Program-made: the position numbers and the translations under genes | In this document: piece by piece, positions 1 to 8,103 of the stretch | Layout: each line of letters begins with the position of its first letter | Numbering within the stretch: position 1 is the stretch's first letter | Notes under the pieces: generated by a model | What the model saw: the letters and a program-made list of their open reading frames with translations, nothing else | Told to the model about the DNA's origin: nothing | Database searches by the model: none | Origin: Eggerthellaceae bacterium | Lineage (GTDB): Bacteria > Actinomycetota > Coriobacteriia > Coriobacteriales > Eggerthellaceae | DNA length: 12,571 bases | NCBI GenBank assembly: GCA_900754955.1 | Contig: CAAEEV010000025.1 | Location: 1 to 12,571 of the forward strand | Direction: 5' to 3'

Positions 1-73
1 CATGACTCTCGTACGAAACGAAACTCAGCGGCACAGTGCGGCACTCAAAAATGCAGGTCAGAACCCTATCAGC

Positions 74-1717
74 CTACTCCCACTCGATCGTCGCAGGCGG
101 CTTCGACGTGATGTCGTACGCCACGCGATTCACGCCGGGCACCTCGGCCACGATGCGGCTCGACACGCGGGCCAGCACGTCGTAGGGCAGCTTCGCCCAG
201 TCGGCGGTCATCGCGTCGCTCGACTCCACGGCGCGCAGGATGATCGGACGCTGATAGGTGCGCTCGTCGCCCATGACGCCGACGCTCTTGATGTCGGGCA
301 GCACGGCGAAGTACTGCCACACCGCGCGCTCCGTCTCGGGACCGCCGGCCGTCTCGCGCTCAAACTCGCCGTTGCGCTCGCCGCTCTGCTCGAACACGTG
401 CTGGTTGTACGCATCAAGCTCCTCGCGCACGATCGCGTCGGCGTTCTTGAGGATCTCGAGCTTCTCCGGCGTCACGTCGCCGATGATGCGGATGGCCAGA
501 CCCGGGCCCGGGAACGGCTGACGATGCACGATGTGATCAGGCAGCCCCAGCGCCGTGCCGAGCGCACGCACCTCATCCTTGAAGAAGTGATCAAGCGGCT
601 CGATCAGATCGAAATGCACGCCCTCGGGGAACGGAATCAGGTTGTGGTGGCTCTTGATGGTGCTCGCCTTGCCGCCCGTCTTGCGCGCGCCGCTCTCGAT
701 GATGTCGGGGTAGATGGTGCCCTGCGCGAGGAACTTCACGGGACGCCCGCCCTCGGCCAGATCCTGCGCCACGGCGAAGAACTCCTGCCAGAACTGGGTG
801 CCGATGATCTTGCGCTTCTGCTCAGGGTCGGTCACGCCCGCCAGCAGCTTCGCATAGCGCTCCTCGGCGTGCACGTGCACGAAGTCGACGTCGAACTGCT
901 TCGTGAACACTTCCTCGACCTCTTCGGGCTCGTTCTTGCGCAGCAGGCCGTGGTTCACGAACACGCAGGTCAGTTGCTTGCCGATAGCTTTGGCGCACAG
1001 CGCGGCAACCACGCTCGAGTCCACGCCGCCCGAAAGGCCCAAGATCACGCGGTCCTCGCCCACCTGTGCGCGGATGGCCGCCACCGAGTCCTCGATGATC
1101 GAGTCCATCGTCCAGTCGGCTTCAAGACCGCAGATGCCGAACAGGAAGTTGCTCAGCAGGTCGTTGCCGTACGGCGTATGGCGCACCTCAGGATGGAACT
1201 GCGTCGCGTACAGCTTGCGCTCGGCGCACTCCATCGACGCCACGGGGCACACGTCGGTCGTCGCCGTCACCGTGAAGCCCGTGGGCACCTCGCTCACCGC
1301 ATCGCGATGGCTCATCCACACGGTCTGCTCTGTCGGCGTCTCACCGTACAGCGCACTCGCGCCCTCGTCGCAACGCGTGAGCGGCGCCGGGCCGTACTCG
1401 CCCTTCTCGGTGTGGCCCACCGTGCCGCCGAGCGTCACGGCCATGATCTGCTGGCCGTAGCAGAAGCCGAGCACGGGAATGCCCAGCTCGAAGATCTCAG
1501 GATCGATGGACGGCGCGTCCTCGGCGTACACGCTCGCCGGACCGCCCGACAGGATGATGGCCGACGGCGCGATGGCGCGCACCTCGTCTGCGGTCACGTC
1601 GCACGGGACGATTTCCGAATACACCTTCAGGTCGCGCACACGGCGGGCGATCAGCTGCCCGTACTGCGCGCCGAAGTCGACGACGATAACCTTCTGACCA
1701 GTTGCTGCGTTAGCCAC
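74..1717 (-). CDS. guaA: GMP synthase (glutamine-hydrolysing)
   Basis: Makes GMP from XMP, ATP and glutamine in cytosolic de novo purine synthesis. The 547-aa product has the full two-domain layout. An N-terminal class I glutamine amidotransferase (about residues 9-200) carries the nucleophile Cys86 in GFCYGQQ and the His175/Glu177 pair in FHPEV. The ATP pyrophosphatase domain has the P-loop SGGVDS (229-234). The C-terminal dimerisation domain contains PFPGPGLAIRIIG (401-413) and ends in the family-typical KPPATIEWE. The start is GTG at 1715-1717, preceded by AAGGAG at 1724-1729. GuaA is usually about 510-525 aa; the extra length is mainly a hydrophilic insert at about residues 437-463. No terminator is visible in the 73 bases downstream. 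The identification is secure. Confidence 0.97.
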   Translation of the reverse strand: MANAATGQKVIVVDFGAQYGQLIARRVRDLKVYSEIVPCDVTADEVRAIAPSAIILSGGPASVYAEDAPSIDPEIFELGIPVLGFCYGQQIMAVTLGGTVGHTEKGEYGPAPLTRCDEGASALYGETPTEQTVWMSHRDAVSEVPTGFTVTATTDVCPVASMECAERKLYATQFHPEVRHTPYGNDLLSNFLFGICGLEADWTMDSIIEDSVAAIRAQVGEDRVILGLSGGVDSSVVAALCAKAIGKQLTCVFVNHGLLRKNEPEEVEEVFTKQFDVDFVHVHAEERYAKLLAGVTDPEQKRKIIGTQFWQEFFAVAQDLAEGGRPVKFLAQGTIYPDIIESGARKTGGKASTIKSHHNLIPFPEGVHFDLIEPLDHFFKDEVRALGTALGLPDHIVHRQPFPGPGLAIRIIGDVTPEKLEILKNADAIVREELDAYNQHVFEQSGERNGEFERETAGGPETERAVWQYFAVLPDIKSVGVMGDERTYQRPIILRAVESSDAMTADWAKLPYDVLARVSSRIVAEVPGVNRVAYDITSKPPATIEWE

Positions 1718-1733
1718 GAGATGCTCCTTAACC

Positions 1734-1767
1734 TTGCAATTTCACGCTGATGACAGTGTATTGCAAT
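1734..1767. repeat. TTGCAAT inverted repeat upstream of guaA
   Basis: TTGCAAT (1734-1740) and ATTGCAA (1760-1766) form perfect 7-bp inverted arms separated by 19 bp. Because ATTGCAAT (1760-1767) is itself a palindrome, the motif also reads as a direct repeat. It lies just upstream of the guaA ribosome binding site, in the 119-bp gap after the aldose epimerase gene. It could be an operator or part of a promoter; neither is shown. No convincing -35/-10 pair for guaA was found. Confidence 0.4.
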
Positions 1768-1836
1768 CCCCGCCGCTGGAGTACGGTACAGGCACGTCCG
1801 CGCGGGAATCACCGAACTTTACAAAGTGCTGTCAGT

Positions 1837-2760
1837 TTACCTGAACGTCATGCGGTACGTCAGCTCAACCGCTTCACCCGGCGCCACCGTGCGCACGCCC
1901 GGCTTCTCCGCCAGCTCACGCGACGAGAAATGCGCATCGGGAAGCGCCGACCACGGCTCGATGCACAGGTAACGCGTCTGAGCGCCCATCGGCTTCGTCC
2001 AGATGCCGAGGTACGGGAAGTCGGGAAATTCCACCGTCACTGCGCAGTCGCTCTTTCTGCTTGCGAGCGTCGCGGTGCTGCCAGGCACGCCCTCGAGCAC
2101 GATCGTGTCGATCCCGAGCTGCTCGGGCGTCTTCGTCAGACACCCCGCTTCAAGTGGAACCGCGATCTTCGGCACGTCGAGGATGCCTCCCTCGTCCATA
2201 GCGAACATCTCGGCGCGGTCGACCCACATACCGTCAGCCTCATCTGCACCCTCATCCGCGGCACCGAAGCACACGTAGTAGTCCTCCATCGTCTCCCCCG
2301 GCAGAAGGCGCGTGGCATACGCCTCGTGCCCGCCGACCTCGAACGGCAGGGGCGCATCTCCCCTGTTCTCGATGCAGTGCGTCTTCACCACGGAGGATCC
2401 TTCAAGTGCATAGGCAACGCTCAGACGGAACGCGAAGGGGAACACCGCGCGTGTCTCCTCGTCGTCGCACATGGTGAAGCGCACCGCCGCATCGCCCAAG
2501 CGCTCGACCGAGAACACGCGGTCGCGGCAGAAGCCGTGCGTCGGCGCGTCGATGCGCCTGCCGTCGAGCTCGTAGTAGCTGTCGCGCAAACGCCCGATCA
2601 GCGGAAACAGCAGCGGCGCATGCCTTCCCCACACGGCTGGATCACCGCACCACAAACGCTCAATGCCGTCGCATACGATGCTCTGCATCTCCGCACCCTT
2701 CGGCGCGATCCTCACCGCAAGGCTGCCGTTCTCTATCATCACGAACTCGTTGTCGCTCAT
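1837..2760 (-). CDS. aldose 1-epimerase family protein (LacX-type mutarotase)
   Basis: Probably interconverts the alpha and beta anomers of an aldose or phosphorylated aldose in the cytosol. The 307-aa length and motifs match the LacX/GalM-like branch: NGSLAVRIAPKGAE at the N-terminus, GRLRD with Arg57, HGFCRD starting at His75, VGGH with His145 (usually GGHP), and PYLGIW...CIEPW near residues 249-270 with Glu268. By family analogy, His145 and Glu268 are the likely catalytic pair. ATG start at 2758-2760 with AGGAGG at 2765-2770. An acidic loop around residues 166-190 is less conserved. It is followed by guaA on the same strand, but the 119-bp gap makes co-transcription uncertain. The exact sugar substrate cannot be read from the sequence. 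Confidence 0.88.
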   Translation of the reverse strand: MSDNEFVMIENGSLAVRIAPKGAEMQSIVCDGIERLWCGDPAVWGRHAPLLFPLIGRLRDSYYELDGRRIDAPTHGFCRDRVFSVERLGDAAVRFTMCDDEETRAVFPFAFRLSVAYALEGSSVVKTHCIENRGDAPLPFEVGGHEAYATRLLPGETMEDYYVCFGAADEGADEADGMWVDRAEMFAMDEGGILDVPKIAVPLEAGCLTKTPEQLGIDTIVLEGVPGSTATLASRKSDCAVTVEFPDFPYLGIWTKPMGAQTRYLCIEPWSALPDAHFSSRELAEKPGVRTVAPGEAVELTYRMTFR

Positions 2761-2792
2761 CGCCCCTCCTGGCGTCGATCTTATCTTCGCCC

Positions 2793-2798
2793 ATTATA
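2793..2798 (-). promoter_or_regulatory. possible -10 box for the aldose epimerase gene
   Basis: The minus strand reads a perfect TATAAT, 32 bp upstream of the aldose epimerase ATG. No good -35 lies at 16-18 bp; the nearest TTGAAT (2821-2826) is 22 bp away. This is therefore a weak or activator-dependent promoter, or a chance match. Confidence 0.35.
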
Positions 2799-2911
2799 GA
2801 AGGCACCGCGCGCCAGCGGGATTCAAGCGGCTCAGAACGTTTTCCTGAAAAGAAACCGGCATCGAACATGCACGACCCTCATGCAGTTCCAACCCGATCC
2901 ACCTCCAACCC

Positions 2912-2939
2912 TTGACAGCACATATTCCGCACTTATACT
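2912..2939 (+). promoter_or_regulatory. sigma70-type promoter of the metal-sensor gene
   Basis: TTGACA at 2912-2917 and TATACT at 2934-2939, with a 16-bp spacer, are near consensus. The predicted transcription start falls near 2946, inside the dyad at 2937-2960, about 35 nt before the sensor's ATG. Confidence 0.8.
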
Positions 2940-2960
2940 TATGAACAGTTGCTCATATGT
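2937..2960. promoter_or_regulatory. ArsR/SmtB-type operator (dyad with 2-bp centre)
   Basis: ATGAACA (2941-2947), GT, then TGCTCAT (2950-2956) is an inverted repeat with one mismatch per arm. Partial symmetry extends to 2937-2960. The TGAACA half-site and 2-bp centre match the 12-2-12 operators known for SmtB, ZiaR, CzrA and CadC. It abuts the -10 box and covers the expected start site, so a bound sensor would block transcription. Autoregulation is an inference from this layout. Confidence 0.75.
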
Positions 2961-2970
2961 TTAATTGAAC

Positions 2971-2974
2971 GGAG
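2971..2974 (+). promoter_or_regulatory. ribosome binding site fixing the sensor start
   Basis: GGAG lies 5 nt before ATG 2980. It rules in the ATG and argues against the in-frame TTG at 2965, which lies upstream of this site. Confidence 0.75.
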
Positions 2975-2979
2975 AAAGC

Positions 2980-3435
2980 ATGAACGCTTCCGCTGAAACA
3001 GACTACGAGGTCCGCGCCGTCCCCGAAGCGCACGTCGCGCACACCGACGAAGCGCACGCTACGCACGACGACGGAACGCACACCGCACCCAGCGCCGCCG
3101 ACTGCCCCTGTGGCTGCAACCGCGAGGAGACGTGCGACCTCTTCGACACCATGCCCGACGAAGAGCTGCTCTACGACCTCGCCGACCTGTTCAAGGTGTT
3201 CGCCGACACCACGCGCATCAAGATCCTCTACGCGCTCATGCAGAAGGATCTCTGCGTGGCCGACATTGCCGACATCATCGGCGCATCGCAGAGCGCGGTA
3301 TCGCACCAGCTACGCAGCCTCAAGCAGGCGCGCCTCGTCCGCTTCCAACGCGACGGTAAGAACATCATCTACTCGCTCGCCGATGACCACGTCTACACCA
3401 TGCTCGCCCAGGGCATGACGCACATCTGCGAGTAG
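2980..3435 (+). CDS. ArsR/SmtB-family metal-sensing repressor
   Basis: Winged-helix repressor expected to release DNA when it binds Zn, Cd, Pb or Co. From ATG 2980 the product is 151 aa. Residues 1-60 are an extension with His18, 21, 26, 29 and 34, then CPCGC (Cys42, 44, 46) and Cys52. The core (about 63-135) has FADTTRIKIL, the helix-3 metal motif DLCVAD (Cys92, Asp95, as in SmtB Cys61/Asp64) and the recognition helix SQSAVSHQLRSLKQA. The C-terminal helix places Asp135, His137, His148 and Glu151 at exactly the SmtB helix-5 spacing (+2, +11, +3). Glu151 is the final residue. Both classical sensing sites could therefore be present, as in ZiaR. It heads the metal module and probably also controls the HMA protein and ATPase. 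The second CadC cysteine (CVC) is absent, which favours a SmtB/ZiaR-like rather than a CadC-like site. Confidence 0.92.
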   Translation: MNASAETDYEVRAVPEAHVAHTDEAHATHDDGTHTAPSAADCPCGCNREETCDLFDTMPDEELLYDLADLFKVFADTTRIKILYALMQKDLCVADIADIIGASQSAVSHQLRSLKQARLVRFQRDGKNIIYSLADDHVYTMLAQGMTHICE

Positions 3436-3626
3436 CGAGGGCGCGTCACGGCGTTAGGCATCCGCAGCGCGAGATATCAACCAAGCACGTTCAACCCGCC
3501 GCGAGCCAAAGCACGCAGCATACGCCCCGCCCCAACCACCGCACTCCGCCCGCCCCAACCGCGCCACCCAACATATTTCACCTGAAACATTCGTTCGCCC
3601 ACCGAAACCAACCAGGAAGGATCATC
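3436..3626 (+). other. 191-bp C-rich spacer with direct repeat and dyad
   Basis: There is no gene here. The sense strand from about 3520 to 3572 is strikingly rich in C and poor in G. It contains two exact copies of CCGCCCCAACC (3527-3537 and 3550-3560), a 23-bp period. A dyad TTTCA-CC-TGAAA (3576-3587, with partial outer symmetry 3573-3590) sits 39 bp before the HMA start. No terminator and no clear promoter were seen. The C-rich run resembles Rho-loading sequence, so it might reduce read-through from the sensor gene; this is an inference. Confidence 0.45.
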
Positions 3627-3845
3627 ATGCGCAAGGTATTCAAACTCGAAGACCTCGACTGCGCCAACTGCGCCGCCAAGATGGAAGACGCCATCAACAA
3701 GATCGACGGCGTCGAGAAGGCCACCATCAGCTTCATGACGCAGAAACTCACGCTCGTCGCCGACGATGCACGCTTCGACGCCATCGTCGATGAAGCGCAG
3801 CGCGCCTGCGCCCGCTTCGAGCCCGACTGCACCATCGTTCGCTAG
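3627..3845 (+). CDS. free-standing HMA heavy-metal-binding protein
   Basis: A 72-aa cytosolic ferredoxin-fold metal-binding domain. The site is LDCANCAAKME, with Asp11, Cys12 and Cys15. The Asp before the CxxC is shared with the N-terminal domain of the Zn/Cd/Pb pump ZntA and is unlike the MxCxxC of copper chaperones. Two further cysteines (Cys61, Cys68) lie near the C-terminus. The length is one HMA domain and nothing more. ATG start with AGGAAGGA at 3614-3621. The P-type ATPase follows 21 bp downstream and lacks this domain. The protein probably acts as that pump's detached metal-binding domain or as a chaperone handing it metal. The metal is inferred from the motif and neighbour. Confidence 0.9.
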   Translation: MRKVFKLEDLDCANCAAKMEDAINKIDGVEKATISFMTQKLTLVADDARFDAIVDEAQRACARFEPDCTIVR

Positions 3846-3866
3846 CACCCTGCTAGGAGAAGCCCC

Positions 3867-5775
<1,909 letters not shown>

Positions 5776-5786
<11 letters not shown>

Positions 5787-5826
5787 CGCGCAACCGCAAG
5801 CCGCACCCCTGCCCAACCGCAGCTAG
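5776..5826. repeat. 11-bp direct repeat spanning two convergent stop codons
   Basis: ACCGCAGCTAG occurs exactly at 5776-5786 and 5816-5826. The first copy ends in the ATPase stop TAG. The second contains the minus-strand tcdA stop (CTA, 5823-5825). The 36-bp space between the genes holds no T-run terminator. This may be a small local duplication or coincidence. Confidence 0.5.
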
Positions 5827-6554
5827 AACGGCGGGATGCCCTTCAGCAAGTCGCGGATCACGTATCCTGCGATCATCTGCCCCATGATGGGCGGCATGTA
5901 CGACATGGTGCCAAGCTCGGTGCGCTCGCGCCGCTCGGCGCCCGCCGCTTCCGCCACCTTCACAGGCGGCTCGTCGGAGTACAGCACGGTCAAGTGCTCG
6001 ATGCCCGCCGAGCGCGCCTGCTTGCGCACGGCGCGGCTGAGCGGGCAGTTCTGCGTCTCGTACAGATCGGCGAAGCGCAGCCGCGTCGGATCAAGCTTGT
6101 TCGCACCGCCCATCGACGCCACGATCGGCACGTCCTCCCGCTGCGCGTACTGCGCGAGCGCGAGCTTCGCCTTCACCGTATCGACGGCGTCGATCAGATA
6201 GTCGGGCCGCGGCAGGCCTTCGAGCACTGCCGCCACGTCGTCGAGTACGAAGCCCTCATGGCAGAACACGCGCACCTCGGGGTTGATGTCGCGCGCCATG
6301 GCCGCCATCACGTCGACCTTCGGGCGCCCCACCGTGCTCGAAAACGCGATGGCCTGCCGGTTCACGTTGCTCGGCTCCACCACGTCGCGATCGACGAACA
6401 CGAGCGTACCCACGCCGCCGCGCACGAGCGCCTCAGCGCAGCTCGACCCCACGCCGCCGATGCCGAACACGGCCACGCACGACCGCGCAAGCCGTTCGAC
6501 GCCCGCATCTCCTATTACGCGGCGCAACCGGCTCTTCGCATCCTCAGACTCCAC
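5823..6554 (-). CDS. tcdA: tRNA threonylcarbamoyladenosine dehydratase (ThiF/E1-like)
   Basis: ATP-dependent enzyme that cyclises t6A at tRNA position 37 to ct6A, acting in the cytosol. From the chosen start it is 243 aa, the size of the TcdA/CsdL family. The Rossmann ATP-binding loop is GIGGVGS (31-37). VDRDVVEPSNVNRQ (54-67) is the E1-like ATP/Mg motif. DAVDTVKAK and the TcdA-typical FADLYETQNCPLSR follow, and the C-terminus has GTMSYMPPIMGQMIAGYVI. The frame stays open to 6818, but the stretch upstream of GTG 6554 is low-complexity Arg/Gly/Cys. A good AGGAGG precedes the GTG, and family homology begins there. It stands alone, converging with the metal ATPase gene and separated from the enolase operon by a terminator. 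Confidence 0.92.
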   Translation of the reverse strand: MESEDAKSRLRRVIGDAGVERLARSCVAVFGIGGVGSSCAEALVRGGVGTLVFVDRDVVEPSNVNRQAIAFSSTVGRPKVDVMAAMARDINPEVRVFCHEGFVLDDVAAVLEGLPRPDYLIDAVDTVKAKLALAQYAQREDVPIVASMGGANKLDPTRLRFADLYETQNCPLSRAVRKQARSAGIEHLTVLYSDEPPVKVAEAAGAERRERTELGTMSYMPPIMGQMIAGYVIRDLLKGIPPF

Positions 6555-6558
6555 GCGT

Positions 6559-6564
6559 CCTCCT
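6559..6564 (-). promoter_or_regulatory. ribosome binding site fixing the tcdA start
   Basis: The minus strand reads GAGGAGG, ending 4 nt before GTG 6552-6554. It supports the 243-aa start over the longer open frame. Confidence 0.75.
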
Positions 6565-6580
6565 CTCGATCGTCGCGGCA

Positions 6581-6609
6581 ACGGTACCGGAAAAGCGCGC
6601 CACCCGCAA
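6581..6609 (-). promoter_or_regulatory. possible tcdA promoter
   Basis: On the minus strand, TTGCGG (6604-6609) and TACCGT (6581-6586) are separated by 17 bp, about 27 bp upstream of the tcdA start. The match is moderate, as is common in GC-rich genomes. The rest of the 6610-6732 stretch is G-rich on this strand and shows no gene. Confidence 0.4.
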
Positions 6610-6732
6610 AAACCGTCGCACGCACACGCCCGTCGGAAGCCGCACGCCCTGCGACCGCAGGCTGCGCTCTCCCGCGCGCCATCCCGCTGCCCGCACACCC
6701 GCGCGCACCCACGCGCGCCCAACCCCACCCGC

Positions 6733-6772
6733 AAAACAAAAGCGGGGCCGCGGCAAACGCCGCAGCCCCGCT
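6733..6772 (-). terminator. intrinsic terminator of the four-gene operon
   Basis: A 13-bp stem with one A-C mismatch (arms 6742-6754 and 6759-6771, loop AAAC on the plus strand) is followed on the minus strand by TTTTGTTTT. It lies 51 bp past the enolase-homologue stop and separates that operon from tcdA. Confidence 0.9.
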
Positions 6773-6822
6773 CATCCTGCCAACGCGCCGCGTCCAACCG
6801 CGGCACCGCCAGCCTCAAGTCG

Positions 6823-8094
6823 CTAGAAACGCGCGATCTTCCGCACGTCGGCCAGCTTCACATCGGGCGCCGACTCAGCAGCGCGCATGAGGAAGTTGAG
6901 CTTCTCGATGCGCTCGCCCGAGCGCGGGCAGCCGTTCTTCTGGAACGGCACCTGCAGACCAACCGACAGGTCCATCACCACGTCGTCGATGACGCCGCCC
7001 GAACGGCCTGACGGCACCGCGAGCAACCCGTGCTCCTGTGCGTAGTCGTACGTCTCGAACGCCTCGGCAAGCGTACCGATCTGATTCGGCTTCAGGATGA
7101 AACCGTCCACCGCGTCGATCTCCACCGCATGCTCAAGGCGTGCGCGATTCGTCACGATGAGGTCATCGCCGAGGATGTGCGTGCGCGTGAGCTTGCGCTT
7201 CGCCTCCACGAACCCGTCCCAGTCGTCCTCGTCGAGCAGATCCTCCACGAACAGGAAGTCGAACTCCTCCGAGAGCTTCACCATGTAGTCGACGAGCTGG
7301 CTCGCCGTCACGCGCTCGCCCTTGAGCAGGTAGGTCTTCGTCTCCTTGTCGTACATCTCGGCCGACGCGCAGTCGAACGCGAAGCAGAACTTGTTCTCCG
7401 CGCCAATCTCGCGCATCGCCTGCTTCATGATGCCGAGCACCTCGGCAGGATCCTCCGACGGCGCGGCGTAGCCGTACGACTTCGCCACCTTCGGCGTCGA
7501 GCCCGTCACGCGGCGCAGCGTGTCCTCCAGATGATTGAACAGCTCCACGCCGAGCGCCACAGCCTCCTGAATGGAGGAAGCGCCGAACGGCACCACAATG
7601 AACTCGTTAAACGGCTGCACGAGGTCGTCGTAACGGCCGCCGTTGATCATGTTGAACGTCGGCACCGGCACGGTGGAAAGCGGGCCGCCCGCGATCATCT
7701 GGTACAGCGGCATTCCCTTTGCCGCCGCAGCAGCGCGCCACGCCGCGATCGAAGCGGAATAGATGGCGTTGCCGCCCAGCTTGCTCTTATCGGGCGTTCC
7801 GTCGAGCGCGATCATCGCGCGGTCGATCGCCGCGGGGTCCTCGACGTCCATGCCGGCGATAGCCGGCCCGATCACGTCGATCACGTTGGCAACCGCCTTG
7901 TGCACCGACAGCCCGTGGTAGTCGTTCGGATCGCCGTCGCGCAGCACGCACGCCTCGTGGATGCCCACCGACTGCCCCGTAGGAGCCGCGCCGCGCGTAA
8001 CGATGCCGCCCTCGCAGGTCAGCTCAACCTCCACGAGCGGCCGGCACTTGCAGTCGATGATCTGGCGCGCATGCACCTTCTCGATCTTCGTCAT
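6823..8094 (-). CDS. divergent enolase homologue
   Basis: Enolase converts 2-phosphoglycerate to phosphoenolpyruvate. This 423-aa protein has enolase length and fold landmarks: VEVELT, VLRDGD (50-55), LDGTPDKSKLGGNAIY, NMINGG (148-153), VEDLLDEDDW (283-292), LGDDLIVTN (308-316) and LKPNQIGT (334-341). The metal ligands Asp241, Glu284 and Asp310/311 remain, as do Lys335 and Lys386, Arg364-Ser365 and loop Ser42. Key positions differ. The His of NGGxHA is Tyr155. GDEGGFAP reads KSYGYAAP, so the catalytic Glu is Tyr207. The His of SHRSGET is Gly363. Normal phosphopyruvate hydratase activity is therefore doubtful. ATG start with AAGGAG that overlaps the stop of the upstream kinase gene (gap 9 nt), so the two are translationally coupled. 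It is probably a paralogue specialised for this operon's pathway; whether a regular enolase exists elsewhere cannot be seen. Confidence 0.88.
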   Translation of the reverse strand: MTKIEKVHARQIIDCKCRPLVEVELTCEGGIVTRGAAPTGQSVGIHEACVLRDGDPNDYHGLSVHKAVANVIDVIGPAIAGMDVEDPAAIDRAMIALDGTPDKSKLGGNAIYSASIAAWRAAAAAKGMPLYQMIAGGPLSTVPVPTFNMINGGRYDDLVQPFNEFIVVPFGASSIQEAVALGVELFNHLEDTLRRVTGSTPKVAKSYGYAAPSEDPAEVLGIMKQAMREIGAENKFCFAFDCASAEMYDKETKTYLLKGERVTASQLVDYMVKLSEEFDFLFVEDLLDEDDWDGFVEAKRKLTRTHILGDDLIVTNRARLEHAVEIDAVDGFILKPNQIGTLAEAFETYDYAQEHGLLAVPSGRSGGVIDDVVMDLSVGLQVPFQKNGCPRSGERIEKLNFLMRAAESAPDVKLADVRKIARF

Positions 8095-8103
8095 ACCGTC
8101 TCC

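Noticed and set aside
1..3. CAT at the left edge as the ATG of another minus-strand gene
   Set aside because: No coding sequence is visible beyond it and the upstream GAGAG is a weak ribosome binding site.
2..1750. Long plus-strand open frame of 582 codons over guaA
   Set aside because: It is fully antisense to a clear GMP synthase, has no family motifs, and is a GC-bias artefact.
1718..1836. Purine riboswitch upstream of guaA
   Set aside because: No conserved three-helix purine aptamer sequence was found in the 119-bp gap; only the TTGCAAT repeat stands out.
2965..2979. TTG start adding five residues to the ArsR-type sensor
   Set aside because: GGAG at 2971-2974 lies within this stretch, correctly spaced for ATG 2980.
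6555..6818. 88-residue N-terminal extension of TcdA
   Set aside because: It is Arg/Gly/Cys-rich with no homology pattern, it crosses the operon terminator, and a good ribosome binding site precedes GTG 6554.
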